From positions 1 to 50,343 of the forward strand of contig NZ_BMQN01000018.1 of NCBI RefSeq assembly GCF_014648135.1: DNA of 50,343 nt, read 5' to 3'. Every line of letters begins with the position of its first letter. Within the stretch, counting starts at the first letter, position 1. Positions 43,821 through 50,343 of this stretch are shown in pieces. The position numbers and the translations under genes were made by a program. Below the pieces are notes generated by a model. It saw only the letters and a list, made by a program, of their open reading frames with translations. It made no database searches and was not told the DNA's origin. This DNA comes from Deinococcus sedimenti (lineage in GTDB: Bacteria > Deinococcota > Deinococci > Deinococcales > Deinococcaceae).

Positions 43821-44128
43821 CAGCAGAGTTCAGAGGTCTTGAGGGTAGCCCTCGGTCCGTCTGAATCGAGCACCTGAAAAAGACAGCAGTTGGAAGTGGA
43901 ATTGTATGGTGTTGGCCCCAGGGTGGAACTGAACACCGCTGTGAGCCGTTGAGGCACCTGCGGAGTCCACTGAGGTCCACCTCTGAAATGGCAGCGATTC
44001 ACCCTGGGGCGTGCCCTTCGCCTGAGTTACGAAACTGAATCCTGCGGTGGGGCAGGAGGTGACGGTTCAGCCTTCAGCGGCACCTGGGAGCTGGTCGCCG
44101 GGTCCGGCGAGTGGACGCGCTCCGGCGG
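43821..44128. other. Intergenic stretch after the recombinase
   Basis: About 310 bp without gene. A short hairpin, GAGGG (43841-43845) and CCCTC (43849-43853), follows the recombinase stop by 20 bp and may be a weak terminator. Nothing else was recognised. Confidence 0.4.
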
Positions 44129-44572
44129 TCAGGCCGGGCGGACGTAGGCGCGCGTGTGGGGGTAGTGCACGTCGGACCAGTAGGCGATGAAGCGCCGGAT
44201 CTGCGCGGTGAACTCCTCGAAACCGTGCTCTTTGACGAGGTAACCGGAGCTGATCAGGTCGTACGCCCGCCGGACGTCGTCAGAGTCGCTGGAAGTGGTG
44301 AGCATCACGGCCGGCAGGCGGTGCAGGCTGGGGTGCGAGCGCACGGCCTGCAGCATCTCGAACCCGGTCATGCCGGGCATGCGGATATCGAGCAGCAGCA
44401 CGTCCGGCAGCAGGTGCAGGTCCGCCTGCGCCAGCAGCCAGTCCAGGGCGCTGCGGCCGTCGTGGAGGACTTTGACGGTCACGGCCCGGTCCTGCCGGGC
44501 GGCAGCCTCGTGCACGAGTTCGCAGTCGGCAGGGTTGTCGTCCACCAGCAGGACGCACAGGCGGTCGGGCAT
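44129..44572 (-). CDS. Single-domain response regulator (Rcp1-like)
   Basis: A 147-residue CheY-like receiver: LLVDDNPADCELVHEAAA, the phospho-acceptor Asp in LLLDIRMPGMTGFEML, Thr in MLTTSS, and Lys in SGYLVKEHG. The ...GFEEFTAQIRRFIAYWSDVHYP tail is typical for Rcp1-type regulators paired with bacteriophytochromes; no phytochrome is in the window. It has no output domain. The start at ATG 44572 is chosen at the conserved MPDRLCVLLVDDN lead; an earlier GTG (44593) is possible. Confidence 0.88.
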   Translation of the reverse strand: MPDRLCVLLVDDNPADCELVHEAAARQDRAVTVKVLHDGRSALDWLLAQADLHLLPDVLLLDIRMPGMTGFEMLQAVRSHPSLHRLPAVMLTTSSDSDDVRRAYDLISSGYLVKEHGFEEFTAQIRRFIAYWSDVHYPHTRAYVRPA

Positions 44573-45139
44573 CCAGGTGGCGTCCGGGGTCACGTGATTC
44601 AGTGTGGGGGGCGCGCCAGGGGAGAAATGCGACCCCAGCCCCAAATTCCCCTGCTGCTCTCCCCCACCGGGCGGGGTGGTGCGCGGTCATCTGCGCTTGA
44701 CAGCGCCTCGGCACCCTGCAGGGCGGCAGATGACTCGAGCAGTGAACGCGACCGGCACGGTGAACAGGCCCGCTTCGTTGCCCTGACGGACGGACAGCGT
44801 GACCTGCGGAGTGAACAGCCGCGCAGCGAGCATCCGTCATGATCATCATCAGCGGGTGTCAGCGGCATTGAGGGGCCAACCGTGCGCTCCTCAACTCCAC
44901 GTCCAACCGCTTCGGTTCCGGCTGCTCGCTCGGAAGCTCCGCGAGTCTGCTCGGTTCAGGTGCGAACCGTTCTCCCAACGCACCTGAACCCCGCTGTCGA
45001 GCCCCGTCGGGCGTGGAGGGCTCGGTGTGGACGGCTCTGTTCGGCGTGGACGGCTCTGTGCCGCCAGGGGTCTGTCGAGCGACACGCTCCTGCGGGTGTC
45101 TGTCGGCCGGGCCACCGCGGAACGGGTACGCTGACGGGT
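44573..45139. other. Regulatory-looking gap before the sensor kinase
   Basis: About 570 bp without gene. It holds a perfect 12-bp inverted repeat (44953-44964 and 44979-44990) around 14 nt, and two exact copies of GTGGACGGCTCTGT (45027-45040 and 45046-45059) with a weaker third just before. These lie 80-190 bp upstream of the kinase start. Confidence 0.6.
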
Positions 45140-46993
45140 ATGGCCCGCGCGGTGTGGAGGTGGACGCTGCCCCTGTGGCTGGCGGTCACGCTGGCTGGCT
45201 CGTGGGGTCTCGTGAGTGAGCGGCGCGCGGCGCTGCAGGCGGCGTTCGAACTGGACGCGCGGGTGCTGCACCGGGTCCTGTCTCAGCGTCTGGAGCAGCA
45301 GGAGACGGTGCTCTCGGCCGTCGCGGCACTACTCGCGCAGGACCTGCCGCCCGGGAAGCTCGGTGGATACGTGCAGGCGCTCGTCCGGCCGTACGGGCAG
45401 ATCGTGGCGGTGGAGGGGTGCGCGGCGGCCGGGTGCCGGTCCTTCACATTCCGCCGGGAGGAGCTGCCGGATCTGCCGTTCGCGCCGGCACCTCGGCCGG
45501 CGGTGCGCTGGCCCCGGTCGGGGAGCGGTCTGTACGTTCTGACGCTGGGTCGCGCGCGGGTGTGGGTGAACGCCGCCGCGCTGGTGTCCACCCGTGACCT
45601 GCCCGCCGAGCCGCTGAGCGTCCAGCTGTTCCGCCCAGAGACCGGCGAGCTGCTGGTCGACCGCGCCGCGCCCGTGCGGCAGGCCGCGTTCACCTTCACG
45701 GTGCGTAAATCGCTGGGCACGGCGCTGGAACCGTTCCCCATCCGCTTCGAGCGCGCTCACCCGTGGCAGGTCTGGCCATGGGCGGGCCTGCTGTTCTGGT
45801 GGACGACCACGACCCTGATCGCGGGAGGCGCGGCGCGGATCCTGTCGATCCGCGCGCGGGCGGAACAGTCCCTGCTCGACGAGCGGCGCCGCGCGCAGGG
45901 CGTCGTGCAGGCCAGCACGGACGGCATCGTGGTGCTGGACGCGCAGGGCAGCGTGGTGCAGGCCAACCCGGCGGCCCTGCGGATCATGGGGCCGCTCCCG
46001 GCGGGTCAGGCGATCAGCGGCGCGGCGCGTTTCCAGGCGACGCTGTCGCAGGCGCCGTTCGACGCGGCTCGCTTCTGGCGGGCAACGGACGCGCAGGCGC
46101 TGCCGGACGGCACGGCCCTGCGGCGCGGTGCGGAGCAGGTCCTGATCGAGGGGGGCCTGACGCCCCTGACCGGGGACCGGGGGCAGCTGCTGGGCCGGGT
46201 GCTGACGGTGCGGGAGGTCGGACCGCTGCAGCAGCGCCTGCTGGCGCAGCTGGACGCCGGTGAGCGGCGGGTGCGGGAGCATGAAAGCCTGCTGTCGCAC
46301 GTTTCGCGGCTGTCGACGCTGGGCGAGATGAGTGCCGGACTGGCGCACGAGCTGAACCAGCCGCTGACCGCGATCGTGAGTTACGGGCAGGGCGGACTGC
46401 GGCTGCTGACGCAGGACCCGCCGGACGTGCCGCGGGCGCGGCAGGCGGTGCAGGGCATGGTGACTCAGGCGCAGCGGTCTGCGGAGATCATCGCGCGGTT
46501 GCGGACCCTGGTGCGGCGCGCGCCGGCGCAGCGGGCGAAGGTGGATCTCGTGCAGGCCGCGCAGAACATCCTGATCCTCTGCCACGCGGACCTGACTCGC
46601 CAGGGTGTGCACGTGGCGGCGCAGTTTCCCGCGGCGGCGTTCGTCACGGGCGACCCGGTGCAGGTCGAGCAGATCCTGCTGAACCTCGTCCGCAACGCGC
46701 TGGACGCCATGGGCGACCGCCCGGATCAGCGGCTGGACCTGCAGCTGAGCGCGGCCGGTGACGCGTGGGCCCTGACCGTGCAGGACAGCGGGACGGGCCT
46801 CTCGGACGCGGTCCGGGCGACCCTGTTCCAGCCGTTTCAGACGGTCAAGCCCGGGGGGCTGGGGCTGGGGTTGTCGCTCTCGCAGTCGCTCGCGCAGGGT
46901 CTCGGGGGGGACCTGAGCGGCGAGAATGCCCCGGGGCGCGGCGCGCGGTTCACGCTCACGCTGCCACAATGGAGCAGTGAGCCGGACACCTGA
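45140..46993 (+). CDS. Membrane sensor histidine kinase with PAS domain
   Basis: A 617-residue kinase. Membrane helices at about 8-25 and 212-235 bracket an extracytoplasmic domain with a Cys pair (EGCAAAGCRSF). PAS follows (about 255-370). The dimerisation box LGEMSAGLAHELNQPLTAIV has the phospho-accepting His near residue 402. ATP-site motifs are QILLNLVRNALDAM, VQDSGTGLS and PGGLGLGLSLSQSLA. The H-box is DctB/FixL-type. TACGCT ends 7 nt before the ATG. The next gene overlaps by 17 bp. Confidence 0.92.
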   Translation: MARAVWRWTLPLWLAVTLAGSWGLVSERRAALQAAFELDARVLHRVLSQRLEQQETVLSAVAALLAQDLPPGKLGGYVQALVRPYGQIVAVEGCAAAGCRSFTFRREELPDLPFAPAPRPAVRWPRSGSGLYVLTLGRARVWVNAAALVSTRDLPAEPLSVQLFRPETGELLVDRAAPVRQAAFTFTVRKSLGTALEPFPIRFERAHPWQVWPWAGLLFWWTTTTLIAGGAARILSIRARAEQSLLDERRRAQGVVQASTDGIVVLDAQGSVVQANPAALRIMGPLPAGQAISGAARFQATLSQAPFDAARFWRATDAQALPDGTALRRGAEQVLIEGGLTPLTGDRGQLLGRVLTVREVGPLQQRLLAQLDAGERRVREHESLLSHVSRLSTLGEMSAGLAHELNQPLTAIVSYGQGGLRLLTQDPPDVPRARQAVQGMVTQAQRSAEIIARLRTLVRRAPAQRAKVDLVQAAQNILILCHADLTRQGVHVAAQFPAAAFVTGDPVQVEQILLNLVRNALDAMGDRPDQRLDLQLSAAGDAWALTVQDSGTGLSDAVRATLFQPFQTVKPGGLGLGLSLSQSLAQGLGGDLSGENAPGRGARFTLTLPQWSSEPDT

Positions 46994-47609
46994 GCCGATC
47001 GTGTACCTCGTGGATGATGACGCCGCCGTCCGCGACGCCCTGACGTTCCTGCTCGGCACAGTGGGCCTGCCGGTCCGGGCGTTCGCGGACGGCGTGGCGC
47101 TGCAGGCGCAGGTGGACCGCTCGGACATCGGGTGCCTGCTGCTGGACATCCGCATGCCGCACGTCAGTGGCCTGCAGATGCAGGAGCAGTTGCGGGCCAG
47201 CGGCGTGGACCTGCCCGTCATCGTCCTGACCGGGCACGGGAACGTGGACCTGTGCCGCCGCGCCTTTCAGCAGGGCGCGGTGGACTTCCTGGAAAAACCG
47301 GTGGACGAGACGGCCCTGCTCGAAGCGGTGCAGCGCGCCACGAGTCAGCACCGCCAGCGGCGCGCGCAGGCGGACTCGGTCCGGGAGGCGCGCGTCCGCC
47401 TGGCCCGCCTGACCGACCGGGAACGTGAAGTGCTCGCCGGGCTGATGGCCGGGCAGACCGGCAAGCAGAGCGCCCGGGTGCTGGGGATCAGTGTCCGCAC
47501 CGTGGAAAGTCACCGCGCCCACCTGTTCGAGAAGCTCGAGGTGGCGACCCTGGCGGACCTGATGAGGCAGTACCTCGGCGTGGTGGACGCGCCCGGCCGT
47601 CCTCCGTAA
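46977..47609 (+). CDS. FixJ/NarL-type response regulator
   Basis: A 210-residue regulator. The receiver has YLVDDDAAVRDAL, phospho-Asp57 in LLLDIRMPHVSG, Thr in VLTGHGNVDL and Lys107 in EKPVDE. A LuxR-type helix-turn-helix follows: LTDREREVLAGLMAGQTGKQ and SVRTVESHRAHLFEKLEV. The start, GTG 46977, lies inside the kinase gene, so the pair is co-translated. It is the obvious partner of the kinase. An 18-bp palindrome overlaps its stop codon. Confidence 0.93.
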   Translation: MSRTPEPIVYLVDDDAAVRDALTFLLGTVGLPVRAFADGVALQAQVDRSDIGCLLLDIRMPHVSGLQMQEQLRASGVDLPVIVLTGHGNVDLCRRAFQQGAVDFLEKPVDETALLEAVQRATSQHRQRRAQADSVREARVRLARLTDREREVLAGLMAGQTGKQSARVLGISVRTVESHRAHLFEKLEVATLADLMRQYLGVVDAPGRPP

Positions 47610-47625
47610 TGTTACGGAGCTCCGT
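47602..47625. promoter_or_regulatory. Palindromic operator candidate after the response regulator
   Basis: CTCCGTAATGTTACGGAG (47602-47619) is a perfect palindrome of 8-bp arms with 2-bp centre, overlapping the regulator's TAA. A third half-site, CTCCGT (47620-47625), makes ACGGAGCTCCGT (47614-47625) another perfect palindrome. Its position, 50 bp before the HbpS-like gene, suits a LuxR-type regulator site; a terminator is less likely because the arms are short. Confidence 0.6.
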
Positions 47626-47675
47626 CCGGGAAGGCCCGAATGGTGTCCCGCTCGCGGGCCTGACAGCATGACGGC

Positions 47676-48173
47676 ATGAAACTTCCGACCCTGACCGGCC
47701 TGCTCCTCACTTCCCTCGCCGCGGCTCAGACACCGCCGGCGCCCGTGCCACTGGCCAGCACGCCCACGATGCAGGTGACCAGCCTGAGCCTGGACGCCGC
47801 CGTTCGGCTGGCCACGCGGGCCGTCGCGAACTGCGCGGCCGCCGGGTACCACGTGACCGCCACCGTGGTGGACCGGTCGGGCGTGACGCTCGCCGTGGCC
47901 CGCTCGGAGCAGGCCGGGCCGCACACCGTGGGGGCCAGTGCGGGCAAGGCGTTCACCAGCGCCAGTGGCCGGAACCTGACCAGCGAGATGGCCAGGGGCC
48001 TGCCCGGCAATCCCGGCCTGGCGAACATTCCCGGCTACCTGCTGCTGGCCGGCGGTGTGCCGGTCCGCGTGAACGGCGCGGTCGTGGGTGCAGTCGGCGT
48101 GGGCGGCGCGCCCAGCGGCCTGATAGACGAGACGTGCGCCGCCGATGCCATTGCGACCGTTCTCGGCCAGTAA
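47676..48173 (+). CDS. Secreted HbpS/GlcG-like protein
   Basis: A 165-residue protein with signal peptide MKLPTLTGLLLTSLAAAQT and a GlcG/HbpS (DUF336) fold: VTATVVDRSGVTLAVARSEQ, ASAGKAFTSASGRNL, LLLAGGVPVRVNGAVVGAVG, and DETCAADAI. Some exported members (Streptomyces HbpS) bind haem and control a nearby sensor kinase. Here it sits in the same gene run as a kinase and regulator. It overlaps the next gene by 29 bp. Confidence 0.82.
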   Translation: MKLPTLTGLLLTSLAAAQTPPAPVPLASTPTMQVTSLSLDAAVRLATRAVANCAAAGYHVTATVVDRSGVTLAVARSEQAGPHTVGASAGKAFTSASGRNLTSEMARGLPGNPGLANIPGYLLLAGGVPVRVNGAVVGAVGVGGAPSGLIDETCAADAIATVLGQ

Positions 48174-48882
48174 GCGCCGGGGCGGCCCAGCGTGGACCGC
48201 GACCGGCCTGCTGCTGGTTCTGCTGGTCGGCGCGGCCCCCACCCTGGGGGCCCGCCCGGACCGCCGCCCGCTTCACGAGGTGACGCCCGTGAGTGCTCTG
48301 GACACCGACCTGCTCAGCGCGGCCCGCGCGGGCGACGCGGCGCGCGTGGCGGTCCTGCTGGCCGCCGGCGCGACCGCCGACGCGGCCGACCCGGAAGGCC
48401 GCACCGCCCTGACCGCCGCGGCGCTGGGGGACCACGTTGACGTGGCGCGGGTGCTCATCTCCGCCGGAGCGGACCCGGACCTCCAGGACGCGGACCGCAA
48501 CAACGCCCTGCTGGTCACGGGGGAGACCGGCAGCGTCGCCATGTTGCGGGAGGTGCTCAGGGCCAGCCCGGACGTGACCCGCACGAACCGCTTCGGGGGC
48601 ACGGCGCTCATTCCCGCTGCCCACCGCGGGCACCTCGGGTACGTGCGGGAACTGCTCGCCACGACCCGCGTGGACGTGAATCACGTGAATGACCTGGGCT
48701 GGACGGCCCTGCTGGAGGCCGTGATCCTGGGTGACGGTGGACCGGTTCACACCGAGATCGTGCGGGTGCTGCTGACGCGCGGCGCGGACCGGGACCTCGC
48801 GGACCGCGCCGGGGTGACGCCCCTGCAGCACGCGCAGCGGGCCGGGTACCGGGACATGGTCCGCCTGCTCCGGGCGCGGTGA
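48145..48882 (+). CDS. Exported ankyrin-repeat protein
   Basis: A 245-residue protein. A hydrophobic lead (TATGLLLVLLVGAAPTLGA, about 17-36) precedes five or so ankyrin repeats: DTDLLSAARAGDAARVAVLL, GRTALTAAALGDHVDVARVL, NNALLVTGETGSVAMLREVL, GGTALIPAAHRGHLGYVREL and GVTPLQHAQRAGYRDMVRLL. Periplasmic ankyrin proteins in some bacteria support catalase or haem-protein function. The start inside the HbpS-like gene suggests joint translation. Confidence 0.88.
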   Translation: MPLRPFSASKRRGGPAWTATGLLLVLLVGAAPTLGARPDRRPLHEVTPVSALDTDLLSAARAGDAARVAVLLAAGATADAADPEGRTALTAAALGDHVDVARVLISAGADPDLQDADRNNALLVTGETGSVAMLREVLRASPDVTRTNRFGGTALIPAAHRGHLGYVRELLATTRVDVNHVNDLGWTALLEAVILGDGGPVHTEIVRVLLTRGADRDLADRAGVTPLQHAQRAGYRDMVRLLRAR

Positions 48883-48957
48883 CGTCCGGGCCGGGTCTTC
48901 ACGCGAGTTTGAGGAAGGGCCGCCGCGTCCGGCAGACGCTTTAATGTTAAAAATGTC

Positions 48958-49992
48958 ATGTTCGGGTCGAGTCGCCTCCTCTCTCCGCCCTCGTGGGAGC
49001 GGCGCAACGCGGTCCTGCTGACCAGCCTGCTGGCCCTCGGCTACGCCGCCTTCGCCACCGTCTCCTTCTGCGAGGCCGCTCCCATCCGGGGCCGCCTCGC
49101 CCTCGGCGCCAGCCTCCTGCTGCTCGTCCTGGCGGTCCTCGCCTGGCGGCGGATCACGCTTCAGGTCCTCTACCCGCTGATTCTCGGGCTGATCACCGCG
49201 CTCGTCTGGGCCGTCCTGATGGCCCTCGCCCTGACGCACCAACCCCTGCCCACCGGCGTGCTCTCCAGCTGCGGCCTCGTCACCGGGCTCTCGTTCACGT
49301 GGTACGCCCCCCACGTGGCCCTGCGCTGGACGGCCGCCGCCTGCCTGCCCGTCGCCCTGATCGGCCTCTGGCAGCCCTTTTCCGACCCGCCCGCCCTGGT
49401 GGTCGGGGCCATGCTGCTGCTGCTGATCATGTACATCACCCAGTACAATCACCAGCTCATCCGCGAGCGGCACCTGCGAACCGAACTGGAGCGTCAGGTC
49501 AGCCGCGATCCGCTGACCGGCCTGTACAACCGCCGCGTGCCGCTCGAACAGCTCGGCGACCTGCTGGGCCGCGCCGAACCGCCCCACGACGCGGCCGTGG
49601 TCCTGCTGGACCTCGATCATTTCAAACGCGTCAACGACACCTGGGGGCACACCCGCGGGGACGACCTGCTCAGGGAGGTGGCGGGGCTTCTCACGCAGCA
49701 CCTGCCGACCGGAAGCCTCCTGAGCCGCTGGGGCGGCGAGGAATTCCTGGTCATCCTGTACGGCCAGACCCCGTCCAGCGCGCAGGCCGCCGTGCATCAC
49801 GTCCGTCAGGTCGTGGCGCAGCGGCCCGACCTGTGCGGCATCACGCTGAGTGCCGGCGGGGCCCTGCTCCCGGAGGCGGCCAGCAGCCGCGAGCTGATCC
49901 GCCTCGCCGATGAACGGCTGTACGCCGCGAAAGCCGCGGGCCGCAATCTGGCCTGCTGGACCGGCACCGGCCACCCGCCCCGCCACCCGTGA
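48958..49992 (+). CDS. Membrane diguanylate cyclase (GGEEF)
   Basis: A 344-residue protein with five to six membrane helices in residues 15-165, then a GGDEF-family domain: RDPLTGLYNRRVPLEQLGDL, VLLDLDHFKRVNDTWGHTRG and SRWGGEEFLVILYG (active site at about 258). It should make cyclic di-GMP. An RxxD inhibitory site before GGEEF is missing, as in the other cyclase here. It follows the ankyrin gene by 75 bp, with an A/T-rich TTTAATGTTAAAAATGTC just upstream that may hold a promoter. Confidence 0.93.
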   Translation: MFGSSRLLSPPSWERRNAVLLTSLLALGYAAFATVSFCEAAPIRGRLALGASLLLLVLAVLAWRRITLQVLYPLILGLITALVWAVLMALALTHQPLPTGVLSSCGLVTGLSFTWYAPHVALRWTAAACLPVALIGLWQPFSDPPALVVGAMLLLLIMYITQYNHQLIRERHLRTELERQVSRDPLTGLYNRRVPLEQLGDLLGRAEPPHDAAVVLLDLDHFKRVNDTWGHTRGDDLLREVAGLLTQHLPTGSLLSRWGGEEFLVILYGQTPSSAQAAVHHVRQVVAQRPDLCGITLSAGGALLPEAASSRELIRLADERLYAAKAAGRNLACWTGTGHPPRHP

Positions 49993-50007
49993 CCGGCCGG
50001 GCCGACG

Positions 50008-50036
50008 GATCAGGCCGCACCCGGCGGCGTCTGATC
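50008..50036. terminator. Hairpin after the diguanylate cyclase gene
   Basis: GATCAGGCCGC and GCGGCGTCTGATC pair (GATCAG/CTGATC outer, GCCGC/GCGGC inner, with a two-base bulge) around a small loop. It lies 16 bp after the stop. No U-run follows. The rest of the 49993-50289 gap shows no gene. Confidence 0.45.
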
Positions 50037-50289
50037 GCGCCGTGACGGCACCCGCGGCGTCCGCTGGAAGGGGCCGTCCCCACGGTTCACGGTGGCGTCA
50101 GCGGCGACCCGTGTCAGAAAACCGTGTGTCTGACCGTGCGAGCATCAGACCTGCACCTGCAAGCTCAGTGACCGGCCCCTGCTCAGCGCGACTGAACGGT
50201 GGTCCCTCATGACACGGCCCCCCTGGACGGCAGACGGTGCAGTGCCCGGTCGTCCGACCCATCCAGTCCGCACGTCCCCCGGAGGACAC

Positions 50290-50343
50290 ATGAAGAAAAG
50301 CGCGCTCAGCCTGACCGTACTCGCCGCCCTCGCCCTCGGCACC
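50290..50343 (+). CDS. Exported protein, 5' end only
   Basis: The first 18 codons (MKKSALSLTVLAALALGT) of a gene that runs off the window. Two lysines followed by a hydrophobic core mark a Sec signal peptide, and GGAGGA lies 5 nt before the ATG. S-layer and other envelope proteins of Deinococcus start this way, but identity cannot be told from 18 residues. Confidence 0.7.
   Translation, partial: MKKSALSLTVLAALALGT

Noticed and set aside
42404..44128. Integrated phage or genomic island driven by the tyrosine recombinase
   Set aside because: No tRNA, att-like direct repeats, phage genes or excisionase flank it; a Xer-type housekeeping role fits better.
45010..45059. Possible start of a CRISPR array
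   Set aside because: Only two to three short, directly adjacent copies with no unique spacers and no cas genes.
47953..49986. A 677-codon minus-strand frame
   Set aside because: It lies opposite the HbpS-like, ankyrin and GGDEF genes, all of which have convincing domains.

Overview
The window is about 50 kb of high-GC DNA that looks like Deinococcus. This rests on three things. Many starts are leaderless, with a TANNNT -10 box 5-8 nt before the start codon. The HU-like protein carries the Lys/Ala/Pro-rich N-terminal arm seen in Deinococcus. A gene fragment shows the PxKFxLGG-type surface-protein motif common in the genus. The species and the replicon (chromosome or megaplasmid) cannot be told from the sequence. 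No tRNA, rRNA or CRISPR array was seen.

Layout. 1-2.0 kb is insertion-sequence debris: an IS4-family element with perfect 19-bp ends and a frameshifted transposase, beside an IS5-type remnant, next to a truncated HAD hydrolase. 2.0-6.7 kb holds small housekeeping or hypothetical genes: a HELVH protein, an HD-domain phosphohydrolase, a YciI-like protein and a MepB-family protein. 7.0-7.8 kb is an IS6-family element that now joins two truncated genes. 8.1-20.6 kb is a complete urea-use locus. On the minus strand lie a fused ureAB, ureC, hypA, hypB, ureE, ureF, ureG and ureD, followed by a metallophosphoesterase. On the plus strand, divergent from ureAB, lies the ABC urea importer urtABCDE. Urea is imported by UrtABCDE and split by UreAB/UreC; UreDEFG plus HypAB would load nickel into the enzyme.

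20.7-39.2 kb is mostly secreted, membrane and poorly known proteins, many with their own leaderless promoter. Two TerD-type loci stand out: a TerB-like/AAA+ ATPase overlapping a TerD gene, and a double-TerD protein overlapping a LysM-M23 peptidase. This part also has a variant-repeat protein, an HU-type DNA-binding protein, a DUF1963 protein and a stand-alone RecB-like nuclease. 39.4-40.9 kb is a second IS graveyard, where an IS5-like fragment abuts an IS4-family pseudogene.

41.2-50.3 kb is mainly regulatory. It has two membrane GGDEF diguanylate cyclases, a tyrosine recombinase with a palindromic, dif-like promoter, and a phytochrome-type single-domain response regulator. It also has a compact cluster of sensor kinase, FixJ-type regulator, secreted HbpS/GlcG-like protein and ankyrin protein. 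That cluster, with a striking 18-bp palindrome between regulator and HbpS-like gene, is the best candidate for a little-described system. The window ends in the signal peptide of a further secreted protein.
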